Of a stretch of 64,000 bases of DNA, positions 60,501 to 64,000 are shown in pieces; position 1 is the stretch's first letter; each line of letters starts with the position of its first letter. The stretch covers positions 1,415,001 to 1,479,000 of the forward strand of contig JAUTXW010000598.1 in assembly GCA_030620095.1 (NCBI GenBank), written 5' to 3'. A model generated the notes under the pieces. The model was not told the origin of the DNA. It saw nothing but the letters and a program-made list of their open reading frames with translations, and made no database searches. Position numbers and translations under genes: made by a program. Source of the stretch: Kuschelorhynchus macadamiae. Taxonomy: Eukaryota > Arthropoda > Insecta > Coleoptera > Curculionidae.

Positions 60501-62589
60501 GCAGTGAGGGAGGTTGAAGTCACCAGCAATATACACATCAGCATCCAAATCCTCGGTAATTGCATCAAGGCTACTACTAAATAGTACATATGTTTCAGCA
60601 GGTGACTTCGGAGGACAGTATGCTGTACATACTAGTAGCTTACTTTTGCCAGCTTCTAGTAACACAAAAAGTTGCTCAATGTCCGGTGAAGATGGCAAAC
60701 ATTTGCTGATAATAGTCTTTTTAACGGCAATCAACACACCACCTCCACGGGTGCAAGTACTGCTGGCAGATGAACGATCTCTTCTATAAACATTAAAGCC
60801 CTCGAAGTGTAATTCAGAGTCATAAAAGTTGCTGTTCAACCATGTCTCTGTCAGGATGATAATGTCATGCTCAGATGTTGGAATAGTTTCCAGAAGGTAG
60901 CTTAGCTTCGTTCTAAGGGATATAGTTTAAATTTTCCGACTGGCCCGTTTGAAAATTTGTTACAGTTATATGAGGAAATATTTTCAAAAAGTCAACGACT
61001 TAAAAATGAGCTTGGTCTTATTTTGGCCAATGAGAGTAATTGGAATATATCGCTGCAAGAGCAAGTGAAAAAAAATTAATAAAAATATATATATTTTTAC
61101 CGAAGCATATAAATTGTTTTGCCTTATTTTGACAGTACCGTCGATAAGTGCTTCAGTGGAAAGAATTTTTTCTTGCTTCAAATGTGTAAAAACTTATTTA
61201 AGAAATACAATATCTCAAGAAAGACTTACTTCTCTAGGCAATATTTCAATTCAAAAGGAATGTCTGGAGATTAGGGCAACTCATCCATTTTATGAGGATG
61301 TTATAAACAAATTTGCTGCTATGAAGGATAGGAGAATTGATTTAGTATACAAAATTTAGCTAAGTCATAAAAAATATTCTACCTCCTTCACATATAAAAA
61401 CATTCTGGAAAAAAAAATTATTACGGTATTTTCTTGCTTCATTTGCACTTCACTTACTTTTTCACCCGCGAGCCGCCACTGATTAAAACGCAGATTTGAC
61501 AACCTAAGGTCCAAAGCAGTGACGGCTCGTCTATTTAAAAACGCGTGAAGCCCAGCGTAGCTGGTGAAAATAATGCCGCAGACGAACATTTTTTTAGGTG
61601 CCACGCCTAAAATGGCTGTTTTTTAACATTTTTATGATATTAATTATCCATAGCTTTGGAGCGTTTTTTTAATACTTAGGGAAAATAAGTAAGCTAATTG
61701 CGATTCTATTCGATCGATTCAAAACTACTTCCGCCTCTGATGATTCGAACGCAGTAATTTACATTAATTCTATAACAAGCGAAAAAGCGCCTGCAGCAGC
61801 ACTTTATGCAGCTCCTATCTCTATTGGCTTACGGATATTCACCATTGTGTTGCCATAGCAACTGCCATAAACAAATCCAACCGCGAAAGCCGGCGTGCGA
61901 GGGAAGTCGTTTAGCGCGCTACGTTTTTAATTCATTATTATTTTTTGAGTATATAATGCACTAGTTTTGATACAAAATAATGGTATAATTAAGTAAATAA
62001 TGTGAATTTATATAAAACATACTACATTTTTATGTAGATTATAAAATGCTTAATATTTTAATTTTTAAGTAAATTGATTGGAAAACATAGGTGAAGCGGC
62101 GCTTCACCCGTGTCCCCTGGCGAGCCGCCACTGCTCCAAAGCGTTTATAATGTGAAGTAATCGTTGGCTCCTAAATTAATCATAATAGCGTATTGTTTTC
62201 ATATTCTAAGGAGTCTCCCCTGTTATTATGTCCTTGAAAAAGTTCTGGATAAAGCTGATGTTATATTCAAAAATCTAATTACTGTTTTAATTATCGTGCA
62301 ATAGAGATACCGCGCGTAATCGAAAGAGAAACGCCTAAAAGAAATTCCAAAAGTTGCATGGTCTGAGTCCAAGTATTTGTAAATGCTCTTTCAATTGCAG
62401 GTAGACCAAAATATGGAGAATGCTCAAAAACGCGACGCTTGTAGGGAACAAAAATTCTGGTTTAGGAAAGACATCACCACCGACATAAGTCCGCCGGAAG
62501 CGAATCGGTGTTGTGCTGGCACGAGCTGCGAACCAAAAGAGTGCGATTTGGTAGGACTTATGACCGTGAACGAAATAATAAACGGCAAG
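28252..62589 (+). CDS. Gclc: Glutamate-cysteine ligase catalytic subunit, 3' part beyond window
   Basis: Catalyses ATP-dependent joining of glutamate and cysteine, the rate-limiting step of glutathione synthesis, in the cytosol. Exons are 28252-28697, 33804-33976, 39391-39587, 39888-40256, 49770-49967 and 62401-62589. All have GT-AG borders with matching phases (2, 1, 0, 0, 0, 0), giving 524 codons without a stop. Compared with 637 aa in vertebrate GCLC, about 110 C-terminal residues are missing to the right. Signatures include LTWEETKKLAPHVREHGI, KWGDEIEYIIVKF, RPEFAAYMIEGTPGKPYGG, DAMGFGMGCCCLQLTFQAC, DSIDSYLS, LLAQHIAHLFIRD, MRFKPPPPHSTIGWRVEFRP and QKRDACREQKFWFRKDI. Introns of 5.1, 5.4, 9.5 and 12.4 kb are full of transposons, yet every exon is clean. 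Confidence 0.96.
28698..30162 (+). other. Gclc intron 1, left part
   Basis: AT-rich intronic DNA with no recognisable element or nested gene. Confidence 0.55.
30163..32700 (-). mobile_element. LINE (Jockey/CR1-like), 5'-truncated, frame-broken
   Basis: Minus-strand non-LTR retrotransposon. The endonuclease (about 32697-31936) has LGDYNLSQIMW and the ANFEPDS region. The first RT part (31711-31418) has VCPIHKSGSKNDVTRYRPISILS. The RT core (31222-30293) has SGVPQGSHLGPLLFSLFIKDL and the catalytic LLFADDMKLY. Two frame breaks separate these parts. The 3' end is a TAAA-repeat tail (TTTA units at 30163-30190 on the plus strand), typical of CR1/Jockey-type LINEs. ORF1 and the start of the endonuclease are missing. 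No RNase H is present. Confidence 0.88.
32701..33803 (+). other. Gclc intron 1, right part
   Basis: AT-rich, with no recognisable element or gene. Confidence 0.5.
33804..33976 (+). CDS. Gclc: Gclc exon 2
   Basis: It follows the acceptor TTATTTCAG. It encodes LGCPDFTDPPTKPTPNEGG and continues to FPGHPRFMNLVRNIRKRRGEH and INLP. The donor is GTATTC, phase 1. Confidence 0.95.
33977..34331 (+). other. Gclc intron 2, start
   Basis: Nothing recognisable before the hAT insertion. Confidence 0.55.
34340..35594 (+). mobile_element. Non-autonomous ZMYM1-type hAT element with 8-bp target duplication
   Basis: The left end is CAGGGGCGTGCAG and the right end, reverse complemented, is CAGGGTTGTGCGG. They are flanked by perfect GTGGACAA repeats (34332-34339 and 35595-35602). 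The interior retains broken coding pieces on the plus strand (about 34697-35500). They resemble the middle of ZMYM1/52-kDa-repressor-type hAT transposases: RTSYRRLFYETIDQIQQQI, LELCNFDAFKRKTFPEDAFKSLL. The dimerisation domain and most of the N-terminus are lost. Confidence 0.87.
35640..35860 (+). mobile_element. LINE fragment (RT palm)
   Basis: A short stretch reading WKLSKDLKIATVVP then QDRQNYRPISVLNVS, an early RT motif, across frame breaks. Together with 38568-38960 (a later RT segment in the same orientation) it may be one older LINE into which the RNase H-bearing LINE was inserted. Confidence 0.5.
35880..38540 (+). mobile_element. LINE with RT and RNase H (I/LOA-like group), 5'-truncated
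   Basis: It starts within the endonuclease C-terminus (DLTLTSFLL, SNHRHILF). It continues through the linker (PWWNLDLEKARKDTRRLFNRA), the RT (DFRPISLSSFLLKTMEKIVD; LDIEGAFNNTTFDSI) and thumb (VKYLGVLIDSRLTWRDHI), then RNase H to about 38,455. Multiple frame changes occur between 36,650 and 37,260. The RT active site reads YADG at about 37253, followed by a tandem partial copy of the same motif. An RNase H domain after the RT places it in the I/LOA-like lineages rather than Jockey/CR1. The clade needs a tree. Confidence 0.85.
37200..38513 (+). pseudogene. LINE RT thumb plus RNase H open frame
   Basis: An open frame of 437 codons. The RT C-terminal half (KYLGVLIDSRLTW; VIRPMITYGALVWWP) is followed by RNase H with all four acidic positions visible: FTDGSLMKEG (Asp), YQAEITAI (Glu), YICCDSQAA (Asp) and the HQGIGGNEGADQLA loop (His, Asp). 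It is part of a broken ORF2, because the RT front half lies in other frames. Confidence 0.85.
38568..38960 (+). mobile_element. Decayed LINE fragment (RT thumb)
   Basis: Reads as SVKFLDNYLACKCSWEKLI and, in another frame, PLSIFLISYYELVYCHLI, which fit the conserved VKFLG...W..HI and YYALV.SHL segments of LINE reverse transcriptases. It is heavily decayed. Confidence 0.5.
38961..39390 (+). other. Gclc intron 2, end
   Basis: AT-rich, with alternating TATA/CATA-like words near 39110-39130. No gene was seen. Confidence 0.5.
39391..39587 (+). CDS. Gclc: Gclc exon 3
   Basis: The acceptor after TTAAAG at 39390 was chosen because the more obvious TTTTTAG seven bases later gives the wrong frame. The product begins VFRDKHTKIP and contains DAMGFGMGCCCLQLTFQAC, including the conserved cysteines, and ends CPIM at the donor GTATGA. 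Confidence 0.9.
39888..40256 (+). CDS. Gclc: Gclc exon 4
   Basis: The acceptor TTCTTAG ends at 39887, giving LAFSAACPVHRGFLTDVDCRW in phase 0, as in other GCLC proteins. It then runs through EERGLKPLKENKFVIKKSRY to DHFE at the donor GTAATT. Confidence 0.93.
40257..40632 (+). other. Gclc intron 4, start
   Basis: Nothing recognisable before the first LINE. Confidence 0.5.
40633..42398 (+). mobile_element. LINE (Jockey/CR1-like), 5'-truncated, frame-broken
   Basis: Plus-strand RT remnant: GDEIANLFAQHFARVYD, GPDQIPNLFLNKYV, ESWKHSYITPIYKSGKVEDVNNYRG, LQFGFCKAKSTQENL, YTDFSKAFDRVNF (RT motif A), SGVPQGSHCAPLLF, MFADDLKIF (intact active site), then the C-terminal FFVPFHNTNYGMHSPI. At least four frame breaks occur. 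The 3' end has AATAAA-like repeats (42366-42398). Its C-terminal phrase PFHNTNYG matches the LINE at 57941-60918 (PFHRTNYGQNS), so the two belong to related subfamilies. Confidence 0.85.
42660..42840 (+). repeat. Possible Penelope-like element fragment
   Basis: The phrase CTGAAGATGCCTCGAGCAAT followed by CGGAGGCGAAGCGTCGG (42744-42781) forms a short hairpin. It resembles the CTGAAGATG...GAAACGTCGG motif often seen at the ends of Penelope-like retroelements. No RT or GIY-YIG sequence is linked to it here. Confidence 0.35.
43413..46360 (-). mobile_element. LINE (CR1/Jockey-like) with a long open ORF2 and TTGA-repeat tail
   Basis: Minus-strand element. The 3' end is ATTG repeats (TCAA units at 43413-43432 on the plus strand). 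The endonuclease occupies about 46360-45780 in two frames, and the RT is open for 723 codons. It is 5'-truncated in the endonuclease and abuts the tail of another minus-strand LINE at about 46365. Confidence 0.88.
43679..45850 (-). CDS. LINE ORF2 reverse transcriptase, long open frame
   Basis: 723 codons uninterrupted. It begins at the last endonuclease motif (SDHLAITFRL). After a linker the RT motifs follow in order: NNYRPVSVVPIWAKIFE, CQFGFRSNLSA, ASFYDLSKAFDCI (motif A), YGVPQGSVLGPTLFLIYVND, KLVMFADDTAALE (intact FADD), and VKYLGIHIDAGLTWKGH. The C-terminal segment is FAIQRRCVRVMVG. The frame is intact through the catalytic region but disconnected from the endonuclease by a frameshift near 45,840-46,050, so the element is probably inactive though relatively young. 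It lies antisense in a Gclc intron. Confidence 0.85.
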   Translation of the reverse strand: MSDHLAITFRLRHMQMTSHSLLRVNYRPTTDAGLFGLHRLVSSLDFSFVNSQELAPGEKLERFLQMIGDACGECFAWKSKMVRSNKNKQFNIHWFDDELIQMREMLKLITSLKHSEKVFVPTEVITSYRRAYRDMIVQKKCAANDRYIKGFTNKPKALWDVIRNINPINLTPSSETLTADDFCTYFSDMIENIVNHQSSVSVEPVKFVDRLELNIDRSSPFRFREISYTELRDIISNLKNTPSRDAYDFTARIVRTLREIIVYPLCKIFNSCISENTFPNCLKLSKVVPVLKKGDSENVNNYRPVSVVPIWAKIFEIELKSQLTVYLESRALLSPCQFGFRSNLSAASAINALTNFIQETFENCHYGQASFYDLSKAFDCISPEILISKLARYNILTSAVTLLGSYLSDRCQYCVFGGDKSDRRLVKYGVPQGSVLGPTLFLIYVNDITTCLSSGKLVMFADDTAALEMADTKAELATAAMESGTCVSKWFTSNRLTLNQEKTQILRFSLRSMQSIDKPVKYLGIHIDAGLTWKGHCARLAGKLNRIVFVMRSLRNSVSDPVLRTAYFAYFHSHISYAILCWGHSAHMSRIFAIQRRCVRVMVGRGFRDCCRDLFVSLRILTVPCVYILSCLIHVKNNITQYRTNSDYHSYGTRGKNDLVVRHSRTARARDGQNHFGIKCFNALPDRTRSLSFPKFKIVMKNYLEQKVFYSLESFLMNNFDDI
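46365..46745 (-). repeat. Tandem repeat, about three units of 110-130 bp, LINE 3' region
   Basis: Three diverged units start near 46369, 46494 and 46606. Each carries AAAGATTTC, a stretch close to TCTATAAAGTAACACTTAAA, and a poly-A run. They lie immediately 3' of the coding part of the minus-strand LINE at 46756-48060 and so are probably its 3' untranslated repeat. Confidence 0.7.
46365..48060 (-). mobile_element. LINE with internal deletion in RT
   Basis: One open frame (48052-46964) runs from the linker (KECWKIVGELNG) to HAGVPQGSVLGLLMFLIYKNDL, NFTVFADDTTILW and LRYGICFWGAC, with a short 3' frame at 46992-46756. Between TIQEIKDTFTGV and DHGILLRKLEVYGFRG the early RT motifs, including NYRP and most of motif A, are missing. 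This is an in-frame internal deletion that leaves the rest readable. Confidence 0.82.
48160..49485 (+). mobile_element. Decayed LINE fragments, plus strand
   Basis: Pieces include WCHTNYLHLNISKCKVLHF, VTSFTDLGVIFYENLTFNLHI, LVRSILEYCSAIWSP (48160-48540) and later IEMVQNKLFALYS with FLVPLRNT (49190-49485). All are standard LINE RT C-terminal motifs broken by stops. A TTTA-rich stretch near 48610-48635 may be the tail of another copy. Confidence 0.6.
49770..49967 (+). CDS. Gclc: Gclc exon 5
   Basis: The acceptor is TAATTTTAG. It encodes NIQSTNWQTMRFKPPPPHST through FVVLLTRVILSYQLNFLIPISK. The donor is GTATGT, phase 0. It is isolated between 9.5-kb and 12.4-kb transposon-filled introns. Confidence 0.95.
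49968..50559 (+). other. Gclc intron 5, start
   Basis: AT-rich, with no recognisable element. Confidence 0.5.
50560..50720 (+). pseudogene. pogo/CENP-B-type transposase HTH remnant
   Basis: The codons DVAIKYGIALSSLSIIFKN, then after frame changes NRVKTCKFKDLNDTVI, match the CENP-B N-terminal helix-turn-helix layout (DVA.KYGI..STLS.I.KN) of pogo/tigger transposases. Only this small portion is recognisable and it is broken. Confidence 0.5.
51481..51536. repeat. (TA)n microsatellite
   Basis: About 55 bp of TA. Immediately upstream is a TGTCTG/GGTCAGT-rich segment (51385-51430) common in dispersed insect repeats. Confidence 0.95.
52066..55420 (-). mobile_element. LINE (Jockey/CR1-like), near full-length ORF2, inserted in mariner intron
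   Basis: The 3' tail is TTA repeats (TAA units at 52066-52084 on the plus strand), with an AATAAA just inside. ORF2 is complete. Upstream on the minus strand (55420-55254) lies a short piece reading SYSSEKILRLLKIRES..., probably the end of ORF1, so the element is truncated within ORF1. Target duplications are not clear; an imperfect match TTTTAACAGGTA versus ATTTTTAGGTA flanks it. Confidence 0.88.
52452..55253 (-). pseudogene. LINE ORF2 (endonuclease + RT), 933 codons open, RT active site mutated
   Basis: The apurinic-type endonuclease comes first: FFLNIQSLRHK, VIAITEHWL, YIICIYRTP, KLILCGDFNIDF, STIDYVV, GFSDHEAIFA. RT motifs follow: NYRPIALLPTLSKIIERLV, QFGFLSNKCTSDA, TIFCDFSKAFDCVNH (motif A), YGVPQGSVLGPILFLLFIND, and LRYAIPFWG. 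The catalytic motif C reads FAND (codons TTT GCG AAC GAT near 53,264) instead of FADD: a single base change of GAC to AAC. The reading frame is otherwise open throughout. It should bind and nick DNA but be unable to polymerise normally. Confidence 0.88.
56779..57118. mobile_element. 340-bp MITE with CAGGGTGTCC termini
   Basis: The left end is CAGGGTGTCCCATT and the right end, reverse complemented, is CAGGGTGTCCGGATTTGG. Both sides have TA, the Tc1/mariner target duplication. It is non-coding. Its first 115 bp recur in inverted orientation at 51674-51787. Confidence 0.8.
57483..61359 (+). pseudogene. hAT (ZMYM1-type) transposase split by a LINE
   Basis: The left part (57483-57936, two frames) reads IVQDWNKLKDVFEFI, NDIFSVTDILFDVLQKKSLD and EIRAKYRTLFYEILDHIL, the middle of ZMYM1-like hAT transposases; the last phrase matches RTSYRRLFYETIDQI in the element at 34340-35594. 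The right part continues after the LINE at 60919 (LLQLYEEIFSKSQRLKNELG, with stops). It ends with the hAT dimerisation motif SISASVERIFSCFKCVKTYLRNTISQERLTSLGNISI (61114-61359). The gene was interrupted by the LINE and has several other frame breaks. Confidence 0.82.
57941..60918 (-). mobile_element. LINE (Jockey/CR1-like) inserted into the hAT element
   Basis: Minus-strand element with the RT front (59990-59094), RT core (59106-58108) and endonuclease (60839-60045) in adjacent frames. Motifs include VYIAGDFNLPHCEW, ESILDLIL, GPDGIPPCLLK, SFLTPIYKSGDRSSVTNYRP, YTDFSKAFDRVNHK, SGVPQGSHLGPLLFNVFINDI, NFVLFADDLKLF (intact active site) and PFHRTNYGQNS. The 3' tail is TAAA repeats (TTTA units from 57941). 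GATATA flanks both ends (57935-57940 and 60919-60924), a minimal target duplication. It is truncated at the start of the endonuclease. Only two frame breaks separate the domains, so it is fairly young. Confidence 0.87.
61517..62133. mobile_element. Non-autonomous hAT (MITE-like) element
   Basis: The left end is CAGTGACGGCTCG and the right end, reverse complemented, is CAGTGGCGGCTCGCCAGGGG. It is flanked by GTCCAAAG (61509-61516) and CTCCAAAG (62134-62141), a 7/8 match. At 617 bp it is non-coding. It shares termini with the large hAT ending at 61481, 36 bp away, so that element or a relative probably supplied its transposase. Confidence 0.85.
62142..62400 (+). other. Gclc intron 5, end
   Basis: AT-rich DNA leading to a good pyrimidine tract and the acceptor TTCAATTGCAG. 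Nothing else was recognised. Confidence 0.6.
62401..62589 (+). CDS. Gclc: Gclc exon 6
   Basis: The acceptor is TTCAATTGCAG. It encodes VDQNMENAQKRDACREQKFW through a less conserved Cys-rich loop (CCAGTSCEPKEC) to TVNEIINGK. The donor is GTAAGC, phase 0. The next exon lies outside the window. Confidence 0.93.
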
Positions 62590-62825
62590 GTAAGCTACTT
62601 TACACCTACCTATAGTCAAAGGGGTAGTGAACGTTTTACTTACGTCGTTTACAAAGGGGTAAAACACTGAAATCAAAATCATATATTTCATGTAACGAAA
62701 ATAAAATCGTTTAAATACGTCATTGCAAAATAAATTATAATAAAATAGAATTAATGTATTCTACAGCCATTCACATCATCTCATACTTTTTTTTAACTAT
62801 TACACTAAAAAAATAAAGACAAAAT

Positions 62826-64000
62826 ATTTATTTATTTATTTATTTATTGCACTTAACAAATTCCTTACAAGAATTCATCCTATTACAAAGTACAAAATCG
62901 AACTTAATAACTAAAAATTAAATATAACTAAAGAACATGATCTAACCTATTTCTTACGGATCTATAACTAATGTTAAAAATATCAACATCCTTTTGTATT
63001 CTGTTATATAGGTTGCATATATTATATAAAGCTACATTTGGTATGTAAAAAGTGTTCACATTTCTCATGCCATAAGCTGGAACATTAAAATGTAGAGATG
63101 AGAGAAATGAGGTATCATCATTAAGTCCGTTTATTGTTTTGTGTAAATATAGCAAACAAGATTTTTGCCTGCGCTTATAAAGGGACACTTGAGAATATCT
63201 TTCACAGAGTGACAGTGAGGACATACCGCGACCAGATACTCCAGTCTCCTTGAAGTATATGTATCGAAGCATCTTATTTTGCACCCTCTCAAGTATATGC
63301 CTAAAGCACTCATAATATGGACACCAAACTATACATGCATATTCTAGCAGACTTCTTACATATGATATATATAGCTGTATTAAGCATTGGGTTCGAGAGA
63401 AATCATTTGTATTTCGCACTATAAATCCATACATCTTACAGGCTTTATTAACTACTTTAATTATATGTTTGTTAAAAGTCAATTTGGAATCAAAAGTTAT
63501 TCCTAAGTTCACCATTTCATCCACTTTTTTAAGGGAGACATTTTCAACAGAATATGTAAATGTAATTGGATTTAGTTTTCTCGTATAGGTAAGTAGTACA
63601 CATTTAACTTTATTAAAGTAGAGTTTATTATCGAAAGACCATTGAACAACATTATATATATATATATCTTTCTGAAGGGTTAAACAGTCATTAATAGTTT
63701 TAATCTCATAATAAATTTTAAGGTCATCTGCGAATAGTAAACACGAAGCATTTTGAACCACTTGAGTTATGCTATTTATAAACAATAGGAACAGCAATGG
63801 TCCTAGGTTAGAACCCTGTGGAATACCAGAAGCAGGAATAAAGTCTTCTGAGGTACAACCTTTGATATTAACATTATACCTACGAACACACAGATATGAT
63901 TCTAATAGTCCCACCAGACTGCTATGAAAACCAAATTCCTTCCCTAACTTGGAGAGCAAAATTGAAAAAGACACTCGTATCAAAAGCCTTCTCAAAATCC
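62826..64000 (-). mobile_element. LINE (Jockey/CR1-like), continues beyond window
   Basis: The 3' tail is TAAA repeats (TTTA units at about 62826-62848). The RT C-terminal half is readable from 63995 to 62928: SGIPQGSNLGPLLFLLFINSI, SCLLFADDLKIYY (intact active site) and LLEYACIVWCPYY. The C-terminus is YGMRNVNTFYIP. At the window edge the preceding frame reads DFEKAFDTS (motif A), showing a one-base shift near 63,975. It lies antisense in the next Gclc intron. Confidence 0.86.

Larger units (their letters stand above)
57203..61481 (+). mobile_element. ZMYM1-type hAT element interrupted by a LINE
   Basis: The right end is CGCGAGCCGCCACTG, the reverse complement of a CAGTGGCGGCTCGCG hAT terminus. 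It is closely related to the termini of the MITE at 61517-62133. The best left end is CAGCGGCGCACCGC at 57203, but the flanking octamers (AACTATAA and ATTAAAAC) do not match, so the left boundary is tentative. The interior carries transposase pieces before and after the LINE at 57941-60918. Confidence 0.65.

Overview
This is a window of animal nuclear DNA, almost certainly from an insect; a beetle is plausible, but the sequence does not prove the order. The evidence is a set of spliced housekeeping genes with insect-like proteins, an AT-rich background, TA microsatellites, and many non-LTR retrotransposons, hAT elements and Tc1/mariner elements. I see no bacterial operon, CRISPR array or viral genome.

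Host genes in order: a FAM162/UPF0389 mitochondrial membrane protein (-, 7.6-8.0 kb); ribosomal protein P1 (RpLP1, +, 2 exons, 9.96-10.98 kb); mitochondrial ribosomal protein S14 (+, 2 exons, 14.9-15.4 kb), tail-to-tail with an XRCC3-like RAD51 paralogue (-, 4 exons, 309 aa, 15.4-16.6 kb); a RAMAC-like cap-methyltransferase activator (+, 19.6-19.9 kb); a TMEM256/DUF423 homologue (-, 3 exons, 20.7-24.6 kb); and the catalytic subunit of glutamate-cysteine ligase (GCLC, +, six exons visible from 28.25 to 62.59 kb, with the last part beyond the window). The reading frames of all these genes join without stops across the proposed introns. They are unrelated housekeeping functions and do not form a pathway.

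The rest is mobile DNA. The first 4 kb is an unclassified transposon-type gene cut in two by a hAT element with a perfect 8-bp target duplication. Three further hAT insertions have perfect 8-bp duplications (13.15-14.07, 25.56-26.85 and 34.34-35.59 kb) and one has a 7/8 match (61.5-62.1 kb). Tc1/mariner-type elements with CAGGGTG ends lie at 11.2, 21.2 and 56.8 kb. A 510-565 bp GC-rich element of unknown class is present twice in opposite orientation (17.4 and 27.4 kb), each copy with its own target duplication. The GCLC introns carry at least ten LINE copies or fragments from several lineages, one with an RNase H domain. Two LINEs sit inside older DNA transposons: one in or beside the intron of a DD41D mariner-like transposase (52-55 kb), the other inside a ZMYM1-type hAT (58-61 kb).

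I found no convincing new cellular system. The most noteworthy items are the unclassified paired element, the nested insertions that can be dated relative to one another, single-codon lesions in reverse-transcriptase active sites, and an altered C-terminal tail in RpLP1.
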